From Burkholderiaceae bacterium 16 (GTDB taxonomy: Bacteria; Pseudomonadota; Gammaproteobacteria; Burkholderiales; Burkholderiaceae), in contig JYOD01000024.1 in assembly GCA_000955785.1 (NCBI GenBank), forward strand, positions 1 through 61,312: a DNA stretch of 61,312 nt. The letters are read 5' to 3'. The notes beneath the pieces were generated by a model that was given only the letters and a program-made list of their open reading frames with translations, was not told where the DNA came from and made no database searches. The translations under genes and the position numbers were made by a program. Of the stretch, positions 26,082 to 35,564 are shown piece by piece. How positions within the stretch are numbered: the first letter of the stretch is position 1; each line of letters begins with the position of its first letter.

Positions 26082-26807
26082 ATGACCTTCGCCATCCCAT
26101 CCTTTACCGATGCCCCCGGCCACGTGCGCGGCAGCACATCCGCCGGGATTGCCGAGCGCATCACACAATCGGTCCTGGCCCAGCGGCTAGCCCCCGGCAC
26201 CCGGCTGGGCGAGCAGGCGCTGGCAGGGCTGTTCGGCGTTAGCCGGACCCTGGTGCGCGAAGCGCTGACTCGACTGGCGGCACGCGGCATCGTCACGGTG
26301 TCGGCCCGGCGTGGCTGGTTCGTGATCGAGCCGTCCCGGCAGGAGGCCAGCCAGGCTTTTGCCGCGCGGCGCGCGATCGAACTGGGCTTGCTGCGCTATG
26401 CGGCACCGGTCTCGGCGGCTGCCATTGACCGGCTGCAAGCGCATGTGGCGCAGGAGCAGCGCGCGCTGCGCGGCGACGACACGGCCCTGCGCAGCTACCT
26501 CCTGGGCAACTTCCATGTGTGCCTGGGCGAGTGCGTGGGCAATGTGCTGCTGGCCGACACGCTGCGCGACCTGACCGCGCGCACCACGCTGATCGCCATG
26601 CGCTACCAGTCCAGCCACCAGGCCAACGAATCCTGCGCCGAGCATGTGCAGATCGTGGCGGCGCTGGCCCAGGGCGACACCGAACGCGCCATTGCATTGA
26701 TGGATGCGCATCTGCGCCACGTGGAGGCTGGCCTCAGCGCCGCCACGCCGGAAGTCCCGCCCGATCCGCTTCGCCAGGCGCTGCGCCCGCTGGGGCCGCG
26801 TGCCTGA
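26082..26807 (+). CDS. GntR family regulator with FCD domain
   Basis: The 241-residue regulator has a winged helix in residues 20-85 (ERITQSVLAQRLAPGTRLGEQALAGLFGVSRTLVREALTRLAARG) and an all-alpha FCD ligand domain (residues 90-225) with the metal-site residues around LGNFHVCLGECVGN and ESCAEHVQIVAALAQGD. FCD regulators usually bind carboxylates or amino acids. It lies 66 bp before an amino-acid ABC operon on the same strand, its likely target. Confidence 0.92.
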   Translation: MTFAIPSFTDAPGHVRGSTSAGIAERITQSVLAQRLAPGTRLGEQALAGLFGVSRTLVREALTRLAARGIVTVSARRGWFVIEPSRQEASQAFAARRAIELGLLRYAAPVSAAAIDRLQAHVAQEQRALRGDDTALRSYLLGNFHVCLGECVGNVLLADTLRDLTARTTLIAMRYQSSHQANESCAEHVQIVAALAQGDTERAIALMDAHLRHVEAGLSAATPEVPPDPLRQALRPLGPRA

Positions 26808-26873
26808 AGCACCGACTCTCATTCGTACCTCACCAACCTCATCACCTCAACGGCAAGCCTGCAAGGACCCTTT

Positions 26874-27656
26874 ATGAAACTGTCGAAACTCCTCCTCGGC
26901 CTCGGTGCCGCCGCCCTCGCCCTCTCGATGCAGACTGCCGGCGCCGAAGCGCTCGATGACGTGATCAAGGCCGGCGTGCTCAAGGTCGCGGTACCGCAGG
27001 ACTTCCCGCCCTTCGGCTCGGTTAACGCCGAGATGAAGCCGCAAGGGCTCGACATTGACGTGGCGGCGCTGATCGCCAAAAAGATGGGGGTGAAACTGGA
27101 ACTGGTGCCAGTGACCAGCACCAACCGCGTGCCCTACCTGCAGACGAAGAAGGTGGACCTGGTGATCTCCAGCATGGGCAAGAACCCCGAGCGCGAGAAG
27201 GCCATCGACTTCAGCGAAGCCTATGCGCCGTTCTATAACGGCGTGTTCGGCCCTGCCGACCAGAAAGTGGCCGGCGCCGCCGACCTGGCCGGCAAGACCG
27301 TCGGCGTGACGCGCGGGGCGGTCGAGGACCTGGAGCTGAGCAAGATCGCCCCGCCCACCGCCACCATCAAGCGCTACGAAGACAACAACGGCACCATCAG
27401 TGCCTTCCTGTCCGGCCAGGTGCAACTGGTGGCGACGGGCAACGTGGTCGCGGCCGCCATCCTCGCCAAGAACCCGCCCAAGAAGCCGGAGCCCAAGTTC
27501 CTGATCAAGAACTCGCCTTGCTTCATCGGCCTGAACAAGGGCGAACCCAAGCTGCAGGCCAAGGTCAACGCGATCCTGGCGGACGTAAAGAAGGACGGGG
27601 AACTCAATGCGCTGACGGTGAAGTGGCTGGGCATGCCGCTGCCGGCCACGCTTTGA
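26874..27656 (+). CDS. Polar amino-acid ABC transporter, periplasmic binding protein
   Basis: The 260-residue receptor has a signal peptide (MKLSKLLLGLGAAALALSMQ, cut near residue 25) and a type II fold of the SBP_bac_3 family: LKVAVPQDFPPFGSVNAEMKP, GLDIDVAALIAKKMG, and the ligand-binding region RVPYLQTKKVDLVISSMGKNPEREKAIDFSEAY. The two permease genes and the ATPase follow. A 117-bp gap before the first permease may hold a small stem that lets the receptor be made in excess, as is usual for such operons. Confidence 0.94.
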   Translation: MKLSKLLLGLGAAALALSMQTAGAEALDDVIKAGVLKVAVPQDFPPFGSVNAEMKPQGLDIDVAALIAKKMGVKLELVPVTSTNRVPYLQTKKVDLVISSMGKNPEREKAIDFSEAYAPFYNGVFGPADQKVAGAADLAGKTVGVTRGAVEDLELSKIAPPTATIKRYEDNNGTISAFLSGQVQLVATGNVVAAAILAKNPPKKPEPKFLIKNSPCFIGLNKGEPKLQAKVNAILADVKKDGELNALTVKWLGMPLPATL

Positions 27657-27773
27657 TACCGATGCCCTGAAACGGAAAGCCGCGCCGGACGGACCACCAC
27701 TCCGGCACGGTGTACAGCGCCAGCCTCGCGCGCATGAGCGCACCCGCGGCGCGCCCCCAACGAACGCATTCGC

Positions 27774-28439
27774 ATGTCCTATCAATTCGATTTCCGCTCA
27801 GCCTTCGACTATGCCGGCGTGTTCGCGCACGGCATCGCCGTCACGGCTGAACTCACCGTCGTGGGCGGCGTGCTGGGGGTAGCCCTTGGCATTGCCTGCG
27901 CCTGGGCGCGCACCCAGGGCCCGGCCTGGCTGGCGGCCATCGCGGGTGGCTATGTGGAGCTGATCCGCAATACGCCTTTCCTGGTCCAGCTGTTCTTTAT
28001 CTTCTTCGGCCTGCCGAGCGCGGGCGTGCAACTAGGCGAGATGCAGGCCGCCATCCTGGCCATGGTGATCAACCTTGGCGCCTACAGCGCGGAGATTGTC
28101 CGCGCCGGCATCGCGGCCGTGCCGCGCGGCCAGCTGGAGGCAGGCGCGAGCCTGGCGATGGCGCCCTTCCAGGTGTTCCGCCATGTGGTGCTGCGCCCGG
28201 CCCTGAAGAAGATCTGGCCTGCGCTCTCCAGCCAGGTGGTGATCGTCATGCTGGGCTCGGCGGTGTGCTCGCAGATCGCCGCCGAGGACCTGACCTTTGC
28301 CGCCAACTTCGTCCAGGGGCGGAATTTCCGGGCCTTCGAAGTCTACCTGCTGACCACCGCCATCTACCTGCTGCTCGCCATCGGCCTGCGCCAGGTACTG
28401 CGCGGCATCGGCGGCATGCTGTTCCGGAGGGCGCCATGA
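27774..28439 (+). CDS. Polar amino-acid ABC transporter, permease 1
   Basis: This 221-residue inner-membrane protein of the HisM/HisQ type has about five helices. ELIRNTPFLVQLFFIFFGLP is the classic motif near residues 62-81, and the EAA loop sits near GQLEAGASLAMAPFQVFRHVVLRPA. It pairs with permease 2, whose start overlaps its stop by 4 bp. Length is normal. Confidence 0.94.
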   Translation: MSYQFDFRSAFDYAGVFAHGIAVTAELTVVGGVLGVALGIACAWARTQGPAWLAAIAGGYVELIRNTPFLVQLFFIFFGLPSAGVQLGEMQAAILAMVINLGAYSAEIVRAGIAAVPRGQLEAGASLAMAPFQVFRHVVLRPALKKIWPALSSQVVIVMLGSAVCSQIAAEDLTFAANFVQGRNFRAFEVYLLTTAIYLLLAIGLRQVLRGIGGMLFRRAP

Positions 28440-29092
28440 CCGAATTCTCAAGCTGGGACATCCTGCGCAACCTGCTGCTGGCGGCCCGCTGGACCGTGGT
28501 GCTATCGCTGGTGGCCTTCGCCGGCGGCGCCGTGACCGGGCTGCTGGTACTGCTGATGCGCATCAGCCGCCGCGCGCCGCTGCGCCGCGCGGCCTGGGGC
28601 TTTATCGAGGTCTTCCAGGGCACGCCGCTGCTGATGCAGCTGTTCCTCGCCTTCTTCGGGCTGGCGCTGTTCGGCGTGGAGATCCCGGCCTGGCTGGCCG
28701 CCGGGCTGGCGCTGTCGCTCTGGTCCGGCGCATACCTGGCGGAGATCTGGCGCGGCTGCGTGGAAGCCATCCCCAAGGGCCAGTGGGAAGCCGCCGGCTG
28801 CCTCTCGCTGGGGCATCTGCAGCAGATGCGCTACGTCATCCTGCCGCAGGCAATGCGCATCGCCGTCGCGCCCACCGTGGGCTTTGTGGTGCAGATCATC
28901 AAGGGCACGGCGCTGGCATCCGTCATCGGTTTTGTCGAACTGTCCAAGGCCGGCACGGTGATCACCAACGCCACTTTCAGCCCCTTTACCGTCTATGCGC
29001 TGGTCGCGCTGATCTACTTCGCGCTGTGCTGGCCGCTATCCCGCTACAGCCGTTATCTGGAGAGGAAGCTCAATGTCGCTCATCGCCATTGA
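28436..29092 (+). CDS. Polar amino-acid ABC transporter, permease 2
   Basis: This 218-residue inner-membrane permease is of the same family as permease 1: EVFQGTPLLMQLFLAFFGLA near 59-78 and the EAA loop around GQWEAAGCLSLGHLQQMRYVILPQA near 115-139. The start MTEFSS is coupled (ATGA) to the end of permease 1. Its last codons overlap the start of the ATPase gene by 20 bp. Confidence 0.94.
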   Translation: MTEFSSWDILRNLLLAARWTVVLSLVAFAGGAVTGLLVLLMRISRRAPLRRAAWGFIEVFQGTPLLMQLFLAFFGLALFGVEIPAWLAAGLALSLWSGAYLAEIWRGCVEAIPKGQWEAAGCLSLGHLQQMRYVILPQAMRIAVAPTVGFVVQIIKGTALASVIGFVELSKAGTVITNATFSPFTVYALVALIYFALCWPLSRYSRYLERKLNVAHRH

Positions 29093-29801
29093 AAACGTAA
29101 AGAAGCGCTTTGGCGCCAACGAAGTGCTCAAGGGCATCGACCTGAAGGTGGAGCCGGGCGAGGTGATCGCCATCATCGGCAAGAGCGGCTCTGGAAAGAG
29201 CACGCTGCTCCGCTGCATCAACGGCCTGGAGAGCATTGACGAAGGCAATATCACCGTGGCCGGCGCCAAGCTGGGCAGCAGCGAGCTTGAGCTGCGCGCG
29301 CTGCGGCGCAAGGTGGGCATGATCTTCCAGCAGTTCAACCTGTTCCCGCATCTGAGCGCGGGACGCAACGTGATGCTGGCGCCGACCGTGGCGGGCGGCG
29401 TCAGCGAGTCCGAGGCGCTGGCTCGCGCTCGCGAGTGCCTGGCCAAGGTGGCGCTGGGGGAAAAGTTCGATAGCTATCCGGACCAGCTTTCCGGCGGGCA
29501 GCAGCAGCGTGTGGCGATCGCGCGGGCGCTGGCCATGCAGCCGCGCGCGCTGTTGTGCGATGAGATTACCTCAGCGCTGGACCCGGAACTGGTGATGGAG
29601 GTGTTGAACGTGGTACGTCAGCTGGCGAGCGAAGGAATGACGCTGTTGATGGTGACGCATGAAATGCGGTTTGCGCGAGAGGTGTGCAACCGCGTGGTGT
29701 TCATGCACCAGGGGCGCGTACATGAAATCGGGCCACCGGAAGAGATCTTCGCCAATCCGGCTACGCCCGAGCTGCAGCAATTCCTGGGCATGGCGGCCTG
29801 A
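29073..29801 (+). CDS. Polar amino-acid ABC transporter, ATP-binding protein
   Basis: This 242-residue ATPase has Walker [10 protein letters not shown] near 34-42, Q-loop [15 protein letters not shown], signature [15 protein letters not shown] near 140-154, Walker [15 protein letters not shown] and the switch VTHEM. It closely resembles the GlnQ/HisP group. The gene ends the operon; an inverted repeat follows at 29815-29848. Confidence 0.96.
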   Translation: MSLIAIENVKKRFGANEVLKGIDLKVEPGEVIAIIGKSGSGKSTLLRCINGLESIDEGNITVAGAKLGSSELELRALRRKVGMIFQQFNLFPHLSAGRNVMLAPTVAGGVSESEALARARECLAKVALGEKFDSYPDQLSGGQQQRVAIARALAMQPRALLCDEITSALDPELVMEVLNVVRQLASEGMTLLMVTHEMRFAREVCNRVVFMHQGRVHEIGPPEEIFANPATPELQQFLGMAA

Positions 29802-29814
29802 CATCCGCCAGCCA

Positions 29815-29848
29815 GGAACCGCGCCGGCAGGCTACCTGCGCGGTTTCC
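29815..29848. terminator. Possible terminator between convergent genes
   Basis: GGAACCGCGC (29815-29824) pairs with GCGCGGTTTCC (29838-29848, one base bulged) with a 13-base loop. It lies just after the ABC ATPase stop and before the end of the convergent aminotransferase gene. A short T-run is inside the stem only, so this is a modest prediction. Confidence 0.45.
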
Positions 29849-29896
29849 ATCCTGGCGGTGGATCTTCGGCGGGAATTGCCGCGCGCCATCCTGCTC

Positions 29897-31240
29897 TCAG
29901 GCAAACGCGATGCGAGAGGATGGCAGCACGGTGCCGACCGATTGGGCAAAGCGCCCGACGATGCGATCGATATCCTCTTCCGTGCAGATGAACGGCGGCG
30001 CAAACAGCACGTGGTCGCCGTGTACGCCATCGACCGTGCCACCCATCGGATAGATAAGAAGGCCGTTCTGCATCGCGGCCGATTTTAGCTTCGCGTGGAC
30101 CTTCAGCGCCGGGTCCAGGGTCGCCTTGGATGCGCGGTCCTCCACGAACTCGACGCCAACGAACAAACCGCGCCCCCGAATGTCGCCAACGTTCGGATGA
30201 TCCCCCAGCACTTCACGCAGCCTGGCGCGCAGTTGCTCGCCGCGCGCCAGCACATTGGCAAGCAGCCCCTCCTCGGCAATCGTGCGTTGCACGGCCAGCG
30301 CCGCGGCACAAGCCGTGGCATGCCCGATGTAGGTGTGGCCATGCTGGAAGAACCCGCTGCCGCCCACGATGGCGTCGTAGATGCGGCCGGTCGCGAGCAT
30401 GGCGCCGATCGGCTGGTAGCCTGCGCCCAGGCCCTTGGCAATGGTCACGATGTCCGGCACGACGCCGTCTTCCTCGCAGGCAAAAAGATAGCCGGTCCGT
30501 CCCATGCCGGACATGACCTCGTCGAGGATCAGCAGTACGCCGTACTTGTCGCATACGGCACGGATGCGCTTGAGATAGTCAGCAACCGGCGCAACCGCGC
30601 CGGCGGTAGCGCCAACCACGGTCTCGGCCACGAACGCCGCCACGCTTTCCGGGCCAAGCTCCAGGAGCTTTGCCTCGAGTTCGTCGGCGAGGCGCTGCGC
30701 GTACTGCGCGTCGGTCTCGCCGGCCGCCTGATCGCGGTAGGCATAGCAGGGCGACACATGATGCGCCGGCACCAGCAACGGCAGGAAAGGCTCGCGCCGC
30801 CAGGCATTGCCGCCAATGGCCAGCGCTCCGAGCGTATTGCCGTGGTAGCTCTGGCGGCGGGCGATGAAATGCCGGCGTTCGGTCTGCCCGATTTCCACGA
30901 AGTATTGGCGAGCCAGCTTCAGCGCGGCCTCGACGGCCTCGGAACCGCCCGACACGAAGTAGACGTGGTCAAGGTCGCCTGGCGCGGCCTGTACCAGGGT
31001 ATCGGCCAGCGTTTCGGACACTTCGGTGGTGAAGAACGAGGTATGCGCGTAGGCGATCGTGTCGACCTGCGCCTTGATTGCCTCGATCACGCGGGGATGG
31101 CCATGACCAAGGCAGGATACTGCCGCTCCGCCCGAAGCATCGATGTAATGCTTGCCGTTGCTGTCGATGAGTTCGATGCCCTTGCCCCCGACGGCTACGG
31201 CGAGGGTCTGGCGAGGATTGCGGTGGAATACTTTGGTCAT
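29897..31240 (-). CDS. Class III aminotransferase (PLP-dependent, omega-type)
   Basis: This 447-residue enzyme has the family features: SGGSEAVEAALKLARQY binds the PLP phosphate, SYHGNTLGALAIGG, the Asp of LLILDEVMSGMGRTGYLFA near 230-248 holds the PLP nitrogen, and AKGLGAGYQPIGAML carries the Schiff-base Lys near 270. It moves an amino group from an omega-amino acid, amine or diamine to a 2-oxoacid. It is convergent with the amino-acid ABC operon and divergent from an RpiR regulator, so it probably uses an imported amino compound. Confidence 0.94.
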   Translation of the reverse strand: MTKVFHRNPRQTLAVAVGGKGIELIDSNGKHYIDASGGAAVSCLGHGHPRVIEAIKAQVDTIAYAHTSFFTTEVSETLADTLVQAAPGDLDHVYFVSGGSEAVEAALKLARQYFVEIGQTERRHFIARRQSYHGNTLGALAIGGNAWRREPFLPLLVPAHHVSPCYAYRDQAAGETDAQYAQRLADELEAKLLELGPESVAAFVAETVVGATAGAVAPVADYLKRIRAVCDKYGVLLILDEVMSGMGRTGYLFACEEDGVVPDIVTIAKGLGAGYQPIGAMLATGRIYDAIVGGSGFFQHGHTYIGHATACAAALAVQRTIAEEGLLANVLARGEQLRARLREVLGDHPNVGDIRGRGLFVGVEFVEDRASKATLDPALKVHAKLKSAAMQNGLLIYPMGGTVDGVHGDHVLFAPPFICTEEDIDRIVGRFAQSVGTVLPSSRIAFA

Positions 31241-31517
31241 GATGTGTGCTCACTTTACTGCGACTCGATGCCGGCCTGCGCAAAGGCGGCCCACTTCGCG
31301 GCGAACTTTACCTTCAAGGCTGCATCATCCCGGTCACACCGCATGCGCATTGACCTGAAGTATAAGAAGGCCACCCCCATATTGCAACACTTGTTTCTTT
31401 TATTATTTTCTGATTTATATGATTCACATTTGAAGGCGACCCACCTGCGGACGGTAGCCGTGCATCCGGCGCTTGCCTGTGCAACAATCGTTACAGACAC
31501 CCCGACCGCGACTGACC

Positions 31518-32411
31518 ATGCCAATCGAATCCTCCGCGCCGCCGCAGCACCTGGACGAATTGCTCGCCGTGCTCCGGGAAAACTTCGCGGCGCTTAGCCC
31601 GCAATTCCAGGGGGGCGCCCGCTACCTGCTCGACCATCCCCAGGAGATACCCATCCTGTCCATGCGCAAGATTGCCGTGAACGCCGGAGTCCAGCCCGCA
31701 ACGCTGGTACGCCTAGCGCAGTTTCTCGGGTTCGAGGGTTGGCAAGGACTGCGCGAGCTCTTCGTGGAGGCATTCCGCGGCGGCCCCCAGCCCTATGCAA
31801 AACGGGCCAAAAAGCTGGTCCGGGAAAGCGGCTCGAGCCGGATGCTCGCGGAGATGCTCGATACGCAGCACCGGAACCTCGACCTCACAGGCGCCAACAA
31901 CGCGGAATCGATGCCACGTGCCGCAGAACTGCTCAGCGCCGCACCCAATGTCTACATTGCGGGTTTTCGCTCCTGCTATCCGATCGCCTTTACGTTTCAC
32001 TACATCTATCGGCTGTTCCGCTCGTCGGCGCACCTGATCCACGGAGATGCCGGCACACTGGAAATGGAACTGCGGGCCCTGGCGCCCAAGGATGCCGTCG
32101 TGGTTGTGAGTTTCGCTCCGTATTCGCAGGAGATCATTCGCGTCGCCGGCGCCGCGAAGCAAGCCGGCTGCCGCGTCATCGCGCTGACCGACAGCACGGT
32201 AGCGCCGATTGCACTGGAGGCCGACTGCACGTTGCTGTTCTCGGTCGACAGCCCTTCGTTCTTCCCCTCGATTACCGCCGGCGTGGCGGTCGTCGAAGCA
32301 CTGGTCGAACAGCTTCTCGCCAAGAAGGGCAAGGGTGCAATCAAGGCGCTCGAACTTGCCGAAGGGCAATTGCACAAGACTGGCGCGTATGTGCGGGCGA
32401 AGCACGGCTAG
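31518..32411 (+). CDS. MurR/RpiR family transcriptional regulator
   Basis: The 297-residue regulator has an N-terminal HTH_6 domain (FAALSPQFQGGARYLLDHPQ, MRKIAVNAGVQPATLVRLAQFLGFEGWQGLRELF) and a C-terminal SIS domain (residues 125-260; AAPNVYIAGFRSCYPIAF, VVVSFAPYSQEIIRVAGAAKQAGCRVIALTDS). SIS domains usually bind sugar phosphates, but RpiR proteins near aminotransferase and amino-acid receptor genes are common. ATG 31518 is chosen; a TTG 45 bp earlier is less likely. Likely targets are the divergent aminotransferase and the amino-acid receptor gene at 32459. Confidence 0.9.
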   Translation: MPIESSAPPQHLDELLAVLRENFAALSPQFQGGARYLLDHPQEIPILSMRKIAVNAGVQPATLVRLAQFLGFEGWQGLRELFVEAFRGGPQPYAKRAKKLVRESGSSRMLAEMLDTQHRNLDLTGANNAESMPRAAELLSAAPNVYIAGFRSCYPIAFTFHYIYRLFRSSAHLIHGDAGTLEMELRALAPKDAVVVVSFAPYSQEIIRVAGAAKQAGCRVIALTDSTVAPIALEADCTLLFSVDSPSFFPSITAGVAVVEALVEQLLAKKGKGAIKALELAEGQLHKTGAYVRAKHG

Positions 32412-32458
32412 CCAACGCGCCATGGTGCCAGGCGCGGGCAACCTGAACGGCAGAGGAC

Positions 32459-33370
32459 TTACTCGAATGCCTCATCGCCCGGCTGCTCGTAGGCCTTCCT
32501 GACCTCTGCGCTCATCGGGAATTCGAAGTTGATGTTCTTTGGCGGGACGGGCTTGTTGAACCACTTGGCGTAGATGGCCTTGATCTCGCCGCTCTTCATC
32601 AGGCCAACGATCACGCCGTCGACGAGTTTCTTGAACTCGGGATCATCCTTGCGCATCATGAAGCCATAGGCTTCAAAGGACTGTGGCGTGCCGACCACCG
32701 TCCATTCGGTGGGGTTCGGCGACATGGTCCGCACGCCGGAAAGCAGGACGTCATCCATCATGAAGGCGGCCACCCGGCCAGACTGCAGGATCAGGAACGA
32801 TTCGCCATAGTCCTTGGCGCTCTGAATCGTGATGTTCGCCTTCTTCTCGTCATTGAGCTTGCGCAGGATCCGTTCGGACGTGGTGCCTGCGTTCGTCACC
32901 ACTGCCTTTCCGGAAAGATCATGGAAGTCCTGGACCGGACTCCCCTTCTTGACCAGCAGGCGCGTGCCCGCAACAAAAAAGGTGGTAGAGAAGGCTACCT
33001 GCTGTTGCCGCGACTTCAGGTTCGTGGTGACGCCGCACTCCAGGTCGACCGTCCCGTTCTGCACCAGCGAGATCCGGTTTTGCGAGGTCACCGGGATCAT
33101 GCGCACCTGCAGGTTTGCTACCGCCGTCTGCTTGCCGACCTCCGCAATGACCTTTTCGCAGAGGTCCTGCGAATACCCAATCACCTTCTGGTTGCCGTCG
33201 TAGTAGGAAAACGGGATCGACGAGGTCCGGTGTCCGATCGCCATGGTCCCCGACGCTTTGATCCGCCCCAGGGTCGGGCTCGCGGCTGCGTCAATAGCCT
33301 GGGCGGCGCCTGCGCCAAGAATGGATCCAACCAGCGCCACTCCCAGGCAGGTGACTTTAACGGCTTTCAT
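32459..33370 (-). CDS. Amino-acid ABC transporter binding protein (glutamate/aspartate type)
   Basis: The 303-residue receptor has a signal peptide (VKVTCLGVALVGSILGAGAAQA, cut near residue 25) and SBP_bac_3 landmarks: SSIPFSYYDGNQKVIGYSQDLCEK, MIPVTSQNRISLVQNGTVDLECG, VAFSTTFFVAGTRLLVKKGS, and the GltI-like ending IYAKWFNKPVPPKNINFEFP. It resembles GltI/AatJ receptors. No permease or ATPase genes accompany it, so it must share a transporter elsewhere or the one at 27774-29801. Confidence 0.92.
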   Translation of the reverse strand: MKAVKVTCLGVALVGSILGAGAAQAIDAAASPTLGRIKASGTMAIGHRTSSIPFSYYDGNQKVIGYSQDLCEKVIAEVGKQTAVANLQVRMIPVTSQNRISLVQNGTVDLECGVTTNLKSRQQQVAFSTTFFVAGTRLLVKKGSPVQDFHDLSGKAVVTNAGTTSERILRKLNDEKKANITIQSAKDYGESFLILQSGRVAAFMMDDVLLSGVRTMSPNPTEWTVVGTPQSFEAYGFMMRKDDPEFKKLVDGVIVGLMKSGEIKAIYAKWFNKPVPPKNINFEFPMSAEVRKAYEQPGDEAFE

Positions 33371-33924
33371 CTATCGCTCCTTGTTTAGCAAACACGCGAT
33401 GGGCCATCGCGCTTGAATGCTAATCTTTGAGCAACATCTGTTCCATACTTGTTAACCATGAAACATTCGTATTTTCAAAGCCGGATGTGACGAAACAAGC
33501 ACCACAAGGAGCAAAACAACGAAACATTTGGTGCACTCGCGCATCAAGTTGAGGCGCGCGGCCGGCTCCGCACCGCATGCGAGCGCCATCGCATGGCGCG
33601 CCCGAGCGAGTCACGGATGGATAGCACCGTCATAGGGGTGTACGCCTGCGGCTGTCGGAGAGCAGATCCGCCTGGCGGCGGACGCAAGCCAATGCCACGC
33701 ATCGTCCGGCGCCTGGATGTGCCGACGATAGCGATGGGGCGAATGCAGGGGGAGGTGACTACGGCAAGCGGCGCCCCAACCGGCACGGTGGGGCCCGACT
33801 TCAGTGATGAATGCAACAGAGACCGGCGGACGTCTGCGTACAGCGTCTCACCGGCAATACATGCCGGGCGATTTCCGCAATGGCCTACGGTGGAGGACTG
33901 CCGGCGGCCGTCCTCCGGTCCATC
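33371..33924. other. 554-bp intergenic region without a recognisable gene
   Basis: The first 170 bp (less GC-rich) is the promoter region of the glutamate-type receptor gene and holds a 19-bp palindrome TGAAA-N9-TTTCA (33459-33477), a possible RpiR-type operator. The remaining 380 bp is GC-rich; open frames exist on both strands but none resembles a known protein or has a ribosome site. It could be gene debris. Confidence 0.5.
33459..33477. promoter_or_regulatory. TGAAA-N9-TTTCA palindrome upstream of the amino-acid receptor gene
   Basis: This is a 5-9-5 inverted repeat in the AT-richer promoter region, 88 bp before the receptor start codon. RpiR-family operators often have GAAA/TTTC ends, and an RpiR gene is the next gene downstream of the receptor. 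No clear second copy was found before the RpiR or aminotransferase genes. Confidence 0.3.
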
Positions 33925-34881
33925 TCAACGCGCCAGCACGCCCCGGATCGTATCCGCGAGGTCCTTGGCCAGGAACTTCGACACATAGGCGTCGGCCCCG
34001 ACCTTGCGCACATGATCTTCGCTGGCAGTCCCCGACAGCGAGGAATGAATCACCACCGGGATCGACTTGAACCGCGCATCAGCCTTGATCTTGCGGGTCA
34101 GCGTGAAGCCGTCCATCTCCGGCATTTCCAGGTCGGTCAGCACCAGCGCGATCTCGTCCTGCACGGTCCGGCCGTTGGCGGCGGCGTGGTCGGCGATCTC
34201 GCCCAGTTGCTGCCAGGCTTCCTGGCCGGTCTTGGTCATCAGCACCGGCACGCCCATGGCCTTGAGGCCTTGCTCGATCAGGCTGCGGGCAAAGGCGGAG
34301 TCGTCGGCGGCCAGGATCTTGGTGCCGGGGCGCAGCTTGACCTGCGGTCCGACGGTCTTGGGATCGACTTCCGGCTGGCGCGTCGGCAGCACGTCGCGCA
34401 GGATCTGCTCGACGTCGAGCACCTGCACCAGGCGCGGGTTCTCGGTATCGGTATCGAGCTTGGCGATGCTGGTCACCATGTCGCCCTTGACGCTGGTCTC
34501 GGCCGAGACCACCTGGTTCCACTCCAGGCGCACGATCTCTTCCACCGCTTCCACGGCGAAGCCCTGGGTGGAGCGCGCGTACTCCGTCACCAGCAGGATG
34601 TTGAGGCCGCTACGCGGCGTGCACCCGACCATCTTGGGCAGGTCGATCACCGGGATCACCTGGCCACGGATATCCGCCATGCCCAGCATGGCCGGGCCGC
34701 CTCCCACCACGGTAGTGACCTGGGGCATCACCAGGATTTCCCGGACCTTGAAGACGTTGATGCCGAACAGTTCGCTGTTCGCGGACTGGTCCGACTCGCC
34801 CAGGCGGAACAACAGCAACTCGAACTGGTTGTTGTTGGTCAGGTTGGTCCGTTCGTCGATGTCTCTCATCGAGCTGCTCAT
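33925..34881 (-). CDS. cheV: Chemotaxis protein CheV (CheW-receiver fusion)
   Basis: This 318-residue protein has a CheW-like domain (residues 18-165; FELLLFRLGES, FGINVFKVREIL, GMADIRGQVIPVIDLPKMVGC, NILLVTEYARSTQGFAVEAVEEIVRLEWNQV). The receiver domain follows (residues 185-315; ILAADDSAF with acidic pair, ALVLTDLEMPEMDGFTLTRKI with phospho-Asp, SSLSGTASED, GADAYVSKF with conserved Lys). CheV couples chemoreceptors to CheA and adapts the signal. Start 34881 is chosen; the long upstream extension is GC-rich non-coding sequence. A sigma-28 promoter lies 135 bp upstream. Confidence 0.95.
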   Translation of the reverse strand: MSSSMRDIDERTNLTNNNQFELLLFRLGESDQSANSELFGINVFKVREILVMPQVTTVVGGGPAMLGMADIRGQVIPVIDLPKMVGCTPRSGLNILLVTEYARSTQGFAVEAVEEIVRLEWNQVVSAETSVKGDMVTSIAKLDTDTENPRLVQVLDVEQILRDVLPTRQPEVDPKTVGPQVKLRPGTKILAADDSAFARSLIEQGLKAMGVPVLMTKTGQEAWQQLGEIADHAAANGRTVQDEIALVLTDLEMPEMDGFTLTRKIKADARFKSIPVVIHSSLSGTASEDHVRKVGADAYVSKFLAKDLADTIRGVLAR

Positions 34882-35564
34882 ACGCTTCCTTTGTCCCCGC
34901 AAGGCGCGGGCTCGCCGCGCGGTGTTGATCGTTTCGCCGGGCCCGCCTGCCCTGCAAGGCGCCCGGGGCACTTGCCCCCAGGCGGGGGCGCTGCAATGAC
35001 GGGCCACTGCTCCGGCTAACGGCCAATCTTTGGGGAAATTTAGCGGCAAAGCGGCGACGGGCATGCGAATTGGCGCCGCACACCGCCAAAGTGCGGAATG
35101 AGACAGGCCTGACGGGTGTGCGACGACATGGCTGACACTTCCCTGCAATGAGGAACATGCCGCAGGAAGCACCTGAAAGAGAATGCCGGCCCAGCCGCTG
35201 GCGTGCATGCAACAGTAAATTCCGCGACCGATTTACACGAACTAAACGGCCGCTTAAAATTGCACGGCCAGCGCCGGCGACTATCGCATACGACCGCGCA
35301 GCCTTGATTTCACCGGCAGCTTCTGGGGACACACGCCGGCCAACCGCCTCCCTCGCCATGTCCCTGCCCATGCTGCCAGTCCATCGCCCACGCGCCACGG
35401 TTCCGGTCCGGCGCCTCGAGTAGCGCCCGCGTCATGCCGGGTTCCCCGGCTTCCCGCCTTGCATTCGCCCCAGGACGACAATTCCCACTGCGCGCCCGCG
35501 ACGCGCCATGGTCCGTTGCCTGGGCCGCCGCTTTGACCGCCAAGATATTCCGCCCCACTCCACC
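34882..35564. other. 683-bp region between cheV and the divergent MFS gene
   Basis: It contains the cheV leader and sigma-28 promoter (35016-35042). The stretch 35100-35500 shows no ribosome-site-led gene; a 91-codon frame at 35148-35423 has no recognisable features. A short AT-rich stretch near 35215-35260 may hold the promoter of the MFS gene. Confidence 0.5.
35016..35042 (-). promoter_or_regulatory. Sigma-28 (FliA) promoter of cheV
   Basis: On the minus strand the -35 box TAAA, a spacer of exactly 15 bp and the -10 box GCCGTTAG match the flagellar consensus TAAA-N15-GCCGATAA at 10 of 12 positions. It would give a 5' leader of about 128 nt. This makes cheV a class III motility gene although no flagellar genes are nearby. 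Confidence 0.7.

Noticed and set aside
35148..35423. 91-codon frame in the cheV-MFS gap
   Set aside because: Composition is that of random high-GC frames; no start signal and no motif.
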